A DNA stretch of 64,000 nt, taken from assembly GCF_002099425.1 (NCBI RefSeq), contig NW_018343985.1:3381501-3445500 (forward strand), written 5' to 3'. The notes beneath the pieces are model-generated. The model did not search any database. It was not told where the DNA came from and saw nothing but the letters and a program-made list of their open reading frames with translations. Shown here piece by piece: positions 19,039 to 29,924 of the stretch (position 1 is the first letter of the stretch; each line of letters starts with the position of its first letter). A program made the translations under genes and the position numbers. The DNA is from Phascolarctos cinereus (taxonomy: Eukaryota; Chordata; Mammalia; Diprotodontia; Phascolarctidae).

Positions 19039-20073
19039 TCATGTCTTTCTTGAATCTTGTACTTGAAGATTAATTTTTTTGTTGAGCTCTGGTCTTTTTA
19101 TCAGGAAGGCTAGGAAGTCCCCTATTTCATTAAATATCCATTTCCTCTCTTGAAAAATCATGCTAATTTTTTCAGGGTAGTTGATCCTTGGCTGCAATCC
19201 AAGCTCCTTTGCCTTATGGAATATCATGTTCCATGCCCTGCAGTCTTTTAACGTAGAAGCTGCAAGGTCCTGTGTAATTCTGGCTGTGGTTCCATGATCT
19301 TTAAATTGTTTCTTTCTGGCTGCTTGCATCACCTTCTCTTTCATCTGGTAATTTTGGAATTTTGCTATTACATTCCTTGGCGTTGTCAATTTGGGATCTC
19401 TTTGAGGTGGTGAGCAGTATATTCTTTTTATGGTTATTTTCCCTTCTGGCTCTAGAACTTCAGGGCAGTTTTCCTTTATGATTTCCTGAAAGTTACTGTC
19501 CAGTCTCTTTTTTTCATTGTGATTTTCAGGTAGTCCAATAATTTTTAAATTGTCTGTCCTGGATCGATTTTCCAGGTCGTTTGTTTTACCAATGAAGTAT
19601 TTTACGTTTTCATCTATTTTTTCATTTTTCCATTTCTGTTTGACTGAATCTTTCTCTCTTATAGAGCCATTAACTTCCATTTGTCCAATTCTGGTTTTTA
19701 AGATATTGTTTTCTTCTGTTAGTTTTTGTACTACCTTCTCCAATTGGTCAATTGTGTTTTTAAGGGGCTTGTTTTCTTCAGTGAACTTTTTTTCCAGTTT
19801 GCCAATTGTGCTTTTTAGGGACTTGTTTTCTTCAGTATACTTTTTTTCCAATTGGCCAATTTTATTTCTTAAGGACTCTTCTGCCTCTCTCATTAGACTT
19901 TTAAAATCCTTCTTGAGCTCTTCTAAGAAGGCTTTTTGGGCTTCAGACCAGTTCATATTCCCTTTTGATGTTGCAGATGTGGGTTTGTTGATAATGTTGT
20001 CCTCTTCAGAATTTCTGTCTTGATCTTCACTCTTCTCATAATATGACTCCATGGTATGTTTCTTTTTACTCAT
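19039..20073 (-). CDS. L1-type ORF1 RNA-binding protein, intact (half-L1 B)
   Basis: 344 codons, ATG to stop, no interruptions. L1 ORF1 proteins form trimers, bind the element's RNA and act as nucleic-acid chaperones in the cytoplasmic RNP. Residues 1-70 are a charged N-terminal part. Residues 72-170 are a coiled coil made of 'IGQLEKKYTEENKSLKST'-like repeats at 72-89, 90-107 and 108-128. Residues 172-260 match the RRM-type core ('DNLKIIGLPE', 'RNVIAKFQNYQMKEKVMQAARKK'). Residues 260-335 match the C-terminal domain ('ARITQDLAASTLKDCRAWN', 'LGLQPRINYPEKIS'). Total length is close to human ORF1p (338). The start is supported by a good context (ACACCATGA) and by N-terminal alignment with the other copies. 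The antisense 157-codon frame over it is a shadow. Confidence 0.9.
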   Translation of the reverse strand: MSKKKHTMESYYEKSEDQDRNSEEDNIINKPTSATSKGNMNWSEAQKAFLEELKKDFKSLMREAEESLRNKIGQLEKKYTEENKSLKSTIGKLEKKFTEENKPLKNTIDQLEKVVQKLTEENNILKTRIGQMEVNGSIREKDSVKQKWKNEKIDENVKYFIGKTNDLENRSRTDNLKIIGLPENHNEKKRLDSNFQEIIKENCPEVLEPEGKITIKRIYCSPPQRDPKLTTPRNVIAKFQNYQMKEKVMQAARKKQFKDHGTTARITQDLAASTLKDCRAWNMIFHKAKELGLQPRINYPEKISMIFQERKWIFNEIGDFLAFLIKRPELNKKINLQVQDSRKT

Positions 20074-20320
20074 GGTGTTTCTTTATTCCCTGGCCTTTAA
20101 AGAGATTGAGCTCTCCTGCTGGGGAACAGAGGGCACTGACCCAATCTTCTTATGTTGGGAGCCTAGGTCTTGGTCACTGGCTTTGTGTGCTGGGGCCTCT
20201 TATATTGGCAATTGGAGGCTGTAGGGTTTTTGCAGATTACCTGATATTGGGCTGGAATCAGCAAGGATGGAACTTTCAGGCAATTCTAGGTTGCCTGCTT
20301 TTCCTTTCCTTTAGCTTTCT

Positions 20321-20745
20321 TCAGCTCCTTTTAGATGGGTGCTGTAGGATGTTCATTTGCCTGGGGCCCCTTATAGTGCTGTCTCCCTTGTTTCTGCTAA
20401 TGCACTGGGAGATTCCTTTGCAGTAGAGTTCCAAGGCACCTGATAGTTTTCTGAGCTGGTTTCCATGGTTTCCCCTCACCCCCCCCCCAGTGAGGCACTC
20501 GGAGGTCCAGGTGTTGGTGTTTGCCTGCTCTACCACCTGGGCTTCAGGATCTCTTCCTGGTTGACAGTTGGAGGTTCTGAGAGCTTACCTTGTCAGAGTT
20601 TAGGAAGACTCTAGGATTTTTTCTTCTGCTCCTTTCAGATGAATGCTGCAGGGTGCTTATCCACCTGGGGCCCTTTGTAGTGTTGCTTCGCTTATTTTTG
20701 CTGAGGCACTGGGAGACTGGTTTGCTGGGCTGCTGCACTGCTGTT
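20321..20745 (-). repeat. Tandem, monomer-like duplication in the type B 5' UTR
   Basis: Two related segments, 20321-20430 and 20623-20735, lie about 300 bases apart. On the plus strand both read 'agatg…gctg…agg', then 'cctggggcccc/tt', 'tagtg(c/t)tg' and 'gcactgggaga'. A weaker third trace may lie near 20165-20210 ('tggggcctcttatattggc'). Mouse L1 promoters are built from tandem monomers of about 200 bp, so this could be a comparable promoter arrangement. Confidence 0.65.
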
Positions 20746-20844
20746 CCACATCTTTCTTCTAGTTCAGCTATTCCAGGTTTTTTTTTTTCTGGGGTGATAT
20801 TTTCTGGGTTTTCAAAGATTGATAGGGGAGGTTGAGAGCAACTA

Positions 20845-20857
20845 CCATCTTGGCTCC
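20845..20857 (-). promoter_or_regulatory. YY1-type start motif of half-L1 type B
   Basis: On the minus strand it reads GGAGCCAAGATGG about 10 bases from the element start, identical to type A copy 1 and to the human L1 start region where YY1 positions transcription. Confidence 0.65.
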
Positions 20858-20882
20858 CAGAGCAGACTATACGTCAACTTCT

Positions 20883-21299
20883 GAGAAAATTAATAGTATT
20901 AACATTGAAAGACTAATGTTTATGGTACCTGAAAAAGAAAACTGTTCAACAACTTTTGTGGCCAAATAATACATTGATCTTAATATAAATAATTCTAGTT
21001 TTATCGATGCAGATTTGGTTAAGATACCTATTTAGCAACATCCAATTAATGTAGTGTGAATTATTACCATTCATAAAATACTAAACGCAAAAGATCAGTG
21101 ACACTTAGACATAGCAGCATAGAAATAGGAGAAATTGATAGAAATTGATTACTGAAATTCCAATATTTTGGAACATTGTAGGTAAGGGGATTCAAAACCA
21201 TATGAAAAAATCTGAGAGTAAAAAATACATTTATTTTAAAATATTTTATGAAATATTGTCATGCAACCTGAAGAAATGGACAGTTTCAGAAAACAACAA
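20883..21299. other. No gene recognised
   Basis: AT-rich DNA without a recognised repeat. Confidence 0.45.
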
Positions 21300-21577
21300 A
21301 ATAAGTTTAAAAAGACCTCTGTGAAATGATGCAAAGTGCAGTGAGCAGAAGTACAAGAGTTTATATGATGGCAAAATCATCAGCAAGAAAAGTAACTTTG
21401 AAAGATTTTAAAACTCTGATCATTGCAATGATAAACCATGAATCCAAAAAAGAGATGAATTAGCCACCCACCTCCTAAAAGACAGATGAAGTGCTTAAAA
21501 TGCCCAAAGATCCATATTTTTTTTGACATGGCCAAAGGAGGAATTTGTTTTGGCTTACTATAAAATTAATCAAAACT
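21300..21577 (+). mobile_element. L1-type 3' tail fragment
   Basis: It contains 'aatgatgcaaagtgcagtga', 'aactttgaaagattttaaaa', 'gccacccacctccta' and 'tttttgacatggcc', an L1 3' UTR variant I recall from marsupials. It ends at a TTCC tract that probably grew from its tail side. Confidence 0.55.
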
Positions 21578-21742
21578 TTCTTCCTTCCTTCCTTCCTTCC
21601 TTCCTTCCTTCCTTCCTTCCTTCCTTCCTTCCTTCCTTCCTTCCTTCTTTCCTTCCTTCTTTCCTTCTTTCCTTCATCCCTCCTCTCTCCTTCTCTCCTC
21701 TTCTCTTTCTTCCTTTCTCTTTCTTTTTTCTTCTTTTCTCAT
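21578..21742. repeat. (TTCC)n then mixed pyrimidine tract
   Basis: About 20 TTCC units followed by irregular TTTC and TCTC units. Open frames here give only F/L/P/S repeats. Confidence 0.95.
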
Positions 21743-22415
21743 TTGAATAGACTTCTACTTATACACACTATTTGAGACAAAATTCTATTCTAATTTCCTC
21801 CCCCCTTTTTCACCTAAAATTCCTACCTTTTCTTTCTTCTTTTGCTTAAAGGAAAAGATAGTCAAATTGTAGGGAGAAAAGAGACAATACATGAAAACTA
21901 TAATAATTGGAAAACTCAATATATCACTTTCAAACATAGATAAATTTTGCCAAAGAGTAAAAAGGAAAGAAGTTAAGAATCTGAATAGAATTTTAGGAAA
22001 TGTAATTATCATAGACCTCTGGTGATTATTGAATAAGAATATGAATTTGAATATAAAGTTCTCAGCTATTTATGGCACATTTCAAAGAAAAATAACAATG
22101 CATTATACCATAAAAAATTCACAAAAACGTTTCAAAGACATAGTAATATTAAACACCCCTTTTCTGACTATGTTGAAATAAAAAAAAATATTTGCAAGAA
22201 AAACTGCTGAACAAAACTAATACAACCAAAATTAGATGGAAAGCAGAAAGCTGGGGAAAATTATAGCAAATATATGTGATAAAGGCCTCATTTCTCAAAT
22301 ACATAGAGATTTGAGTCAAATGTATAAGAATGCAAGTCATTCTCCAATTGATACATGGTCAGTGAATATGAATAGGCAGTTTTCAGATGAAGAAATCAAA
22401 ACTATCTATGCTTAT

Positions 22416-22570
22416 GGGGCAGCTAGGTGGCACAGTGGATACAGTACCGGCCCTGAAGTCAGGAGGACCTGAATTTAAATCCAGCCTCAGACCAAACACT
22501 TGACACTTACTAGCTGTGTGACCCTGGGCAAGTCACTTAACCCCAATTGCCTAAAACTTAAAAAAAAAAA
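22416..22570 (+). mobile_element. Short marsupial tRNA-SINE inside L1
   Basis: It runs complete from 'ggggcagctaggtggcacag' to an A-run. The 10-bp target duplications are CTATGCTTAT (22406-22415) and CTATGCTCAT (22571-22580), one mismatch. L1 sequence continues on both sides, so the SINE is younger. Confidence 0.93.
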
Positions 22571-23276
22571 CTATGCTCATAAAATGCTCTAAATCACTAT
22601 TGATTAGAGAAATGCAAATTAAAATAACTCTGAAGTGCCACCACGTACTTATCAAATTGGCTAATATGACAAAAAAAGAAAAATAATAAATGTTGCAAGG
22701 GATGTTGGAAAATTGAGACATTAATGCACTCTTGAACTTGTGAACTGATTCAACCATTCTGGAGAGCAATTTGGGACTATGTCCAAAAGGCAATCAAATT
22801 ATGCTTAACCTTTGATCCACCAATGACATCACTAGGTCTGTATCCCAAAGAGATTTTTAAAAAAGGGAAAAGGACCTATTTGTACAAAAATATTCATAAC
22901 AGCTCTTTTAGTGGTGGTAAAGAATGGGAAATTGAAGGGATGCCCATTGATTGGGGAATGGTTGCATAAGTTGTGGTATATGAATGCAATGGAATATTAT
23001 TGAGTTACAAGAAATGATGAGCAGTATGCTTTCAGAAAAACCTGGAAAGACTTACAGAAACTGAAGCAGAATGAAGTGAGCATAACCAGGAGAACACTGT
23101 ACATGGTAACAGCAACATTATACAATGATCAACTATGAATGACTTAGCTGTTCCAAGCAATAAAATTATCCAGCACAATTCCAAAGTCTCATGAGGAAAA
23201 ATGTCATTTAAATTCTGAGAAAGACCTGATGGAATCTGAATGCAGATCAAAACATACTATTTTTACTTCCTTTATT

Positions 23277-23279
23277 TGT

Positions 23280-23316
<37 letters not shown>
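23277..23316. repeat. (GT)n microsatellite in L1 3' UTR
   Basis: About 18 GT units at the place where other L1 3' UTR copies have only T/G-rich DNA. Confidence 0.95.
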
Positions 23317-23317
<1 letters not shown>

Positions 23318-23612
23318 TGTGTTTCTTTTGATCTGTTTCTTCTTTTACAACATGAGTAATATGAAAATGTTTTACATGATTACACATAAATTGCACATAT
23401 CAAATTGCTTACCTTCTTAGGGAAGTGGGAGGTGATGGATAGAGGGAGAAAATTTGGAACTCAGAATAGTTAAACAAATGTTAAAATTTGCCTTTACATG
23501 TAATTAGAAAAAAAATAAAGTATTATAATAAATGCTGCTAAAAAAGGATGGGAACTTAAGTGGTGACTAAGTAACTTAATCCTAAAGCATTGTTAGGTCA
23601 AATAATAAATCA

Positions 23613-23735
23613 TGTAAAATGCATAATTTCATTCAAAATGACAACAACATGCATTTTTTGAACATGATCAACATGGGAATTTGTTTCATTTGGCTATGCT
23701 CATGCATTAAAAGAGTTTTCTTTTCTTTCTTTCTT
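23613..23735 (+). mobile_element. L1-type 3' tail fragment
   Basis: 'catgatcaacatgggaattt' and 'ggctatgctcatgcattaaa' match the tail variant at 21300-21577. Confidence 0.5.
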
Positions 23736-24789
23736 TTGCCCCCAGGGAGTAGCAAGATTGTAGCTCAACATGGTCATTGTCCTAATGTATCTCATTATAA
23801 GAATGGATGATCTGCATAAACAAATATCTTGTGATTATTGAAAGTGCTATGGAAATTGTTCAAATTTGGTTCATTCAGTCCAATTTCCTCTTATTCAGAT
23901 CTGGATCCAGCCCCTTGTCTTTTTGGGGATACTGCCTCCTGTCTCTCTGTCTCTGTCTGTATGTCTCTTTATCTTTCTCTGTGTCTCTGTCTATCTGTCT
24001 CTTTCACTCTGTGTATGTGTGTCTCTGTCTCTTTCTATGTGTACACTAATTAGTTCACTCTCCATAATGAAGATCTATGCCTCACCACGTACATCAATAG
24101 GAGTTGCTTCTTTAATTTCCAGGACCTTTCTGTTCATGTAGCAATGATCACCATGAAGGATTAATAACACAGAAGACTTGAGGCTGGAAAGTGGGATTCA
24201 TACCTAATTCATTTACAATAGTAAATAGTAGCTGCACTAGGTATATTGTAAGCAAGGACCCCATCATTACACAACTCCATCAAGATAAAATATTATGAAG
24301 TAGTACATATACAAATAGTGTTTAATCCTAAAATATCCATGACACTTGATAGATTATCCTCAAAGTGACACATATAAGATGTTCCTATTTTGAACATGAA
24401 CAAATTTTAAGGAGAGTCTCCTCTCTTAATTCCCCTGTTTCATCAAGAGTACTTAAATTTATTTTAAAAAGTTAAACACACTCCTTTAAAAGCTAAGAAA
24501 TAATAGGAAAAATGAGTACAAGGATAAAGAATTCTCATATGATAGAAAATCACTTCATTGGCTCAAGATATATTTATCTAATGATTTTTTATTATTGTTT
24601 ATTGCTACACATATGTATAATATATTATTCTTCAACTATTAGGTCAGAGATGCTATAGGAAGATTTTTTTTTTTTTAATCACACTCCAGGTTGTCAATAT
24701 TTTTTCCTGGACTCCTGGTGTCATAAACACTATTGTGTTTTCAAATTGAGCTCATACTAACTCAACAAGACCAAGATATTCTCCTACAT
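23736..24789. other. No gene recognised; TCTG/CT-rich patch
   Basis: 23935-24045 is a degenerate TCTG/TCTC patch that opens all three plus frames without protein-like content. The rest is AT-rich with no recognised repeat. Confidence 0.5.
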
Positions 24790-25000
24790 GATAGATGCAG
24801 ACAACTTTGCTGACCAATTCATAGCAATCTTATTTACTCCACTCTTATCTCCCAGCTGTCGTCACTCTTCCTTCTGCGTTATAACAAATCTCCCCCTAAA
24901 TGTCTCCCTGACCCTAAGTGCTGGAGATGAGGCAGACTTGGCTGATTCCTGTTATCTCTTTCCCCTGCCCTTGTTGCCACTTCACCTGAATTTTGGAGTA
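24790..25000 (+). mobile_element. Possible L2 ORF fragment
   Basis: 'gacaactttgctgaccaatt' followed by C/T-rich sequence resembles the L2 stretch just before the reverse-transcriptase domain. Only a short block matches. Confidence 0.35.
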
Positions 25001-25169
25001 TATGCTTCTGTGATTTGAGGTTTGCCAGAAGGCCATTAAACAATGACAAAATAAAACGAGTAAACAAATAAACAAAAACTCTAACCAACATATATTAAAT
25101 CCAGTTAAGCATAGATAAAATATATCCCACAGTATATTGTATTTATGTCTCTAATCTACTAGGAATTTA

Positions 25170-25336
25170 TTGAATCTTTTTTTTTTGCCTTTTTTTTTTT
25201 GGTGAGGCAGTTGGGGTTAAGTGACTTGCCCAGGGTCACACAGCTAGTAAATGTCATGTGTCTGAGACTGGATTTGAACTCACGTCCTCCTGACTCCAAG
25301 GCCAGAGCTCTAACCACTGTGAAACCTAGCTGCCCC
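25170..25336 (-). mobile_element. Short marsupial tRNA-SINE, minus strand
   Basis: A T-run, then 'agttggggttaagtgacttg' and 'acacagctagtaaatgtc', to the head 'cactgtgaaacctagctgcc'. Duplications of about 18 bp, TAATCTACTAGGAATTTA (25152-25169) and TAATCTATTTGGAATTTA (25337-25354), differ at three sites. Confidence 0.92.
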
Positions 25337-25356
25337 TAATCTATTTGGAATTTACA

Positions 25357-25465
25357 GAAAGAGAGAGATAAGGAGAGAGAGAAAGACAGAGAGGGATAGA
25401 GACAGAGAAATACACCACACACACACACACATATGTATATATGTATATATGCATGTATGTATGTA
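25357..25465. repeat. GA-rich, (CA)n and TATG microsatellite cluster
   Basis: GA-rich to 25410, CA units at 25415-25430, then TATG units to about 25465. Confidence 0.9.
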
Positions 25466-25479
25466 TATGCCACCCAGCT

Positions 25480-27115
25480 GCTTTAGATAAGAAGAAGGGG
25501 GTGATAAAAGGGAGGGCATATAAAAGAAGGCAGTAGTCAGATGCAAAACAGACTTTACAGCCAGGATAGGATAAAAAAAAAGTGAGAAAGAGAAGAATAA
25601 ACAGAAGAAGCTAGGATAGAGGGAAATGTACAGTTAGTAATCATGACTATGAATGGAATGAACTCAACCTAGTAAGTTCATTACATAACCACGGAAGTGA
25701 ATAGCATAACGTATTAGAAACCAGAATCGAGGATTATGTTGTTTACAAGAAACACTTGAAACAGAGAGACACACAGAGAGTTAAAACAAGGGACTGGAGC
25801 TGAATCTTGTATTTTTCAGCTAAAGAAAAAAAGGTGGGGGTAGCAATCATGATTTCAGACAAAGAAAAAGCAAAAAAAAATAGATCTAATTAAAAGAGAT
25901 AAGGAAAGACACTAAATCTTGCTAAAAGCAACCATAGAATATAAAGTAATAGCAATACTAAACATATCTGTTTCAAATAGCACAGCATTAAAATTTTAAA
26001 AGAGAATGTTAAATAAATTACAGTGGGAAATAGTAAAACTATGCTAGTGGGGGACCTCAATTTACCTCTCTCAGAGCTAGATAAATCTAACAATAAAATA
26101 AATAAGAAAGAAGTCGAGAGGATGAATAGAATTTCTGAAAAGTTAGATATGATAGAACTCTGGAGAAAACTGAATAGGAATAGAAAGCAATATACTTTTT
26201 TCTCAGTGGTAGACTGTACCTTCACAAAAATTAACCATGTACCAAGGCATAAAAACCTCACAACTAAATCTAGGATAAAAAAGGTCTATTAAATACACTT
26301 TTTTAGATTATAATGCAATAAAATATATTTAATAAAGGTCTGTGTGAGCATAGATTTATAGCTAATTGGAAACTATATAATCAGATCCTAAAAAATGAGT
26401 AGGTCAAAGAACAAGTCATACTAAAATAAATAATTTCATTAAAGAGAATGACAGGGGAAGCTAGGTGGCATAGTTGATAAAGCACCAGCCCTGAAGTCAG
26501 GAGGACCTGAGTTCAAATACAGCCTCAGACTAAACACTTGACACTTATTAGCTGTGTGACCCTGGGCAAGTCACTTAACCCCAATTGACTAAAAATAAAA
26601 AGAAAAATAATGAAAAAGAGAATGACAACAATGAATCAACATTACAAAATTTGTGGGATGCAACCAAAGCAATACTTAGAGGGACATTTGTATCTCCAAA
26701 TTCTTACATAAATAAAAGAGAAAAAGATGAGATCAATGAATTAGGCATAAAATAAACAACTAGAAAAGAGAAAATTTAAAACCTCAATTAAATACCAAAA
26801 TGGAAATCTTGAAAATCGAAGGAGAGATTAATACAACAAAATAAAAATAAATATTGAATTATGACTAAGTGAGATTCATACCAGGATGCAGGGCCAGTTC
26901 GATATCAGAAAAACTATTTGCATAACTGACTGTAACAATAACCAAAACAAGAGAAATCATATGATTATCTCAATGGTTCCACAAAAAGCCTTTGACAAAA
27001 TACAATGCCCATTCCTATTAAAAACCACTAGAAATCATGAAAATCAATGGAGCCTTTCTTGAAAGGATAGCTAGCATCTGTCTAGAACCAAGAACAAGCA
27101 ATATCTTTAATGAAG
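25480..27115 (+). mobile_element. L1 fragment: inter-ORF region and ORF2 endonuclease to early polymerase
   Basis: 25480-25640 is the purine-rich inter-ORF part. The ORF2 start region follows ('catgactatgaatgg' near 25643), then 'ttgtttacaagaaac' of the LQETH-type endonuclease motif near 25740. A 90-codon piece at 26023-26292 reads 'GDLNLPLSELDKSNNKINKKEVERMN … YTFFSVVDCTFTKINHVP', typical L1 endonuclease. The match continues past a SINE to about 27115 ('aaatttgtgggatgcaacca', 'aaatcaatggagcctttct'). Frames are broken. It shows what the half-L1 elements have lost. Confidence 0.88.
26454..26614 (+). mobile_element. Short marsupial tRNA-SINE inside L1
   Basis: Flanked by a perfect 13-bp duplication, AAAGAGAATGACA (26441-26453 and 26615-26627), with L1 ORF2 sequence continuous on either side. 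Internally complete. Confidence 0.95.
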
Positions 27116-27894
27116 CCCTGGAAAAGGGGGGCATTTCAGATCATAAGGAAAATTTGAAGTCCACTCAAATTAAAGGGGACCGTGGACCCTTTAATAAAGT
27201 GCCATTCTCTCAGAACTCTGCCTCAGTGGTACTTCTCACAGATTAGACAATTATGATACCCACAATACACTCTTTCTTTTTTTCCATGGAGGGCATCCAA
27301 TACAATTTGCAGAATTCAATTAATGGTAGTAACAGGTTAGGTGGGTTAGGACATTTCTATCCTTTACTCTATGACCCCAGTGTCTTAAAAATAATTTAAC
27401 TCCAAAGGGATACTAATCAAACTGACATGATGAAACATATATTATTTGTTTTTTTTTCCTTTTTTTTTTTGTTCCTTTACTACCAATTTATGCTGGTAAA
27501 GGGTTAGGTCCTTAGTTCTAGATTTGCTGGAAACATTCCGTTTTCTGAAATATAATCCCTTGGTCAAATGTCTATTTCCAGTGTTACTAAAATATTTTAT
27601 TTGAATTACATTTATATGGCATGAAATATTTTGGAAATGTTTACCTATAAATCCAAAGCATCATTTTTTGTCTTTCTGTGCATACTTTCATTCCCTTTCC
27701 TACCTGTTTTTGTGGCCATCTTTTAATGTAACTAACTTATGCGACAAATGCAACAGCAAAAATTCATCTGGTACTCCTTTACATAACATAATTTCATGCA
27801 TTTGAAATATGATTAGATTGATGGAAAATAATAGTGGATAACTTTTCCAGGGACATATTTTTTCAAAGATAAGATGTAGCATGGATTAGAGGAA
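27116..27894. other. No gene recognised
   Basis: The end of a 69-codon frame (27037-27246) extends from L1 into unknown sequence. No family is recognised. Confidence 0.45.
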
Positions 27895-28130
27895 AGAATG
27901 ATGGGCTTGGAATCTGGAAGATATGAGTTCCTGTTCTGTTTCTGATACACAGTAGGCGTGTGACAATGAGCAAGCTTTTTATACTACCTGAACCTCAGAA
28001 AGCTTTCAGAGTACAAATTATAGATTTATTTTCATCTATGTTGTAAATCATAGGTCCTTAATCTGTCCGATGTCTAGCACAATTAAACACTACTGCATAG
28101 TAGATGCTGAATAAATGTTCGCTAAAGAGT
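27895..28130 (+). mobile_element. MIR-like SINE
   Basis: 'atgggcttggaatctggaag', 'gcgtgtgacaatgagcaagc' and 'acctgaacctcagaa', followed by a tail like 'agatgctgaataaatgtt'. Confidence 0.65.
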
Positions 28131-29219
28131 CACTTTTGACTTTTCTCATCTGTCAAATGGATAGTAATCTCACAGCATTATATCACTGAGTTTCTGGAGC
28201 AAAGAGGCCCTCACTATAAACATGAAATATATGTGTTCTTGTTTTTGCTGATAATTTAAGAAAAAAATTGGACTGTGTCTGTGATTTCATTAATGCTAAG
28301 TATACTGGGGAAACTCCCTTTCTCAAAGTGAGTATGTATTTATTCTCCAACTTACAGAGTTTCCTGGGACAATGAAAATTTAAGTGATTTGTCAAGAAGT
28401 GACCAGATAATTTGCATAGGTCTCCCTGACTGTGAGGTCAGCTCCCTATCCACCATGTCAAGTCCTAAATCTTACTGTTACTGATCTCAAAGAGTAAATT
28501 GCTTCACTGCTGAGTTTCTTTGATTGGTATTAAGTTACTTTCCCTAAATAACTCTCTGAATAGCACTTATATAGAAAACCCACAATTTTATGAATAAGAT
28601 AAAAAGCATTTCTTTATAAATTACCCAATATAAGTTCTTTCTAGCTACTTATTGCATAATGTGATGAAAGTCATTCATCATTGGATCTCCAGTGTGCTAA
28701 TCAGAAGTACTGCATTTCGTCCAGGTAGCATTGTTTTCCTGTATTTTCTCAAAATATAATATTAATTTATGATCTTTTGAATAATTCAATTTTTGCTTTA
28801 TTTCTCTTAATTTCTAGAGTACTCGAGAGCAGTTTGGCTGAACCTCTGATAAATATTCTTCTGCTTCCCCCCAGGACAATAGGTTAAAAAAAAATTAGGG
28901 AATGAAAATTTTCAGTGTGATTCCATCGAAACTCTACTCAAAGAGAATGAATTTTTAGTTTGCAGTCTATCTAAAATGTAATTATAATGGATTTAAATGA
29001 ATTAATGATCTCCTAGGTATAGGAGGCTCCTAGCGAGGGTAAGACTTTCTTTACAAATGTAACTTATGGTGTTGGAGAGATGTGCCAGTCTCTGAGAACA
29101 GAAGGTGCTTTCACAGTATCCCACTTTCCCAGTATGTTTCAGAAGTTGCAATGGAATCGAGGTTTTCATTATGTTGATGCATTTTTTTTTTTTAGCCAGT
29201 AAGCCATGATGCCTCTCAA
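28131..29219. other. Unique-looking DNA, no gene recognised
   Basis: About 1.1 kb with no repeat I recognise. Short minus-strand frames at 28183-28395 and 29002-29241 have no protein-like features. Confidence 0.45.
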
Positions 29220-29470
29220 TAATAATGGTAATAATAGCCAATAGTAGTTAACACTGATGAAGTTCTTTCGGGCCTGCAAGACACTTAATATATTTTATTT
29301 ATCTTCAGAACAATATTATGCAATGAGCAGTGCTATTATTATAGCCACTTTTGAATGAAGAAAGTGAGCTGAAAGAGGTTAAGAGCCTTGTACGAGGTTA
29401 CATAGCTAGCAAATATCTGATGCAAATCTGAACTCTGGTCTTCCTGTTTCCAATTCAGCATGCAGCATGC
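29220..29470 (-). mobile_element. MIR-like SINE, minus strand
   Basis: The antisense MIR order is seen in 'gttaacactgatgaagttct', 'gcagtgctattattatagcc', 'gtgagctgaaagaggttaag' and 'atctgaactctggtcttcct'. Confidence 0.75.
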
Positions 29471-29554
29471 TCTGCACCATCTCATTTTGATGCTCACAGT
29501 GGCTGCCACAGCAAATACAACAAATAAAAACGAGACTAGCAGTAACACTAACAT

Positions 29555-29640
29555 GATAGATAGATATAGCTATAGATATATGTGTATATCTGTGTGCGTG
29601 TGTGTGTGTGTGTGTGTGGGCATGGACACACAGAGAGAGA
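29555..29640. repeat. GATA, TATA and (GT)n compound microsatellite
   Basis: GATAGATA grades into TATA/GTGT. The purest GT run is about 29596-29618. Confidence 0.92.
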
Positions 29641-29924
29641 GAATGGGTTCTCTGAATATTCTTATGAGGAAATATCAGTTGTAATGTGTATCCTTCCTTT
29701 TCAATGCCTAGGCCAAGTCAAATAGTGCATTTCCACAGACCTCTGCCGTCCAAAAAAATTACAAATGTCCTCTGTCCAGTAAAAACTTTTTCAGCCTGTC
29801 CCTCTGTGGACAAAATAATGACAATAATTAGTCAGAACTATTATTCCCCATTGGGTTAAAAAAGTCACTATTATGTACCTGGAAGGAAATGCATATTGCG
29901 GAGCTGTCAGAATCCCTTCATGTA

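Larger units (their letters stand above)
18301..20867 (-). mobile_element. Half-L1 (HAL1-like), type B, full length
   Basis: A complete minus-strand element of about 2.57 kb: 5' UTR (20867-20074), intact ORF1 (20073-19039), then about 740 bp ending in A-rich DNA near 18301. There is no ORF2 and no room for one. Target duplications are TATATGTCAATTTCT (18286-18300) and TATACGTCAACTTCT (20868-20882), 13 of 15 matching. After ORF1 it follows L1 inter-ORF sequence and then jumps near 18480-18500 to L1 3' UTR. That junction differs from type A. It probably needed L1 ORF2 protein in trans to move. Confidence 0.9.
21895..23520 (+). mobile_element. L1 fragment with an internal deletion and a SINE insertion
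   Basis: 21895-22145 matches the endonuclease part of L1 ORF2 ('atcactttcaaacatagata', 'catagacctctggtg'). 22190-22405 and 22571-22850 match the ORF2 C-terminal part ('aaggcctcatttctcaaata', 'attggctaatatgac', 'accattctggagagcaattt'). 22860-23520 is the 3' UTR. About 2.5 kb of polymerase sequence is missing near 22150-22190, or two fragments abut there. All frames are broken. Confidence 0.75.

Noticed and set aside
19550-20023. 157-codon plus-strand open frame
   Set aside because: It is the exact antisense of the intact ORF1 coiled coil and has only the F/S/L bias expected from that strand.
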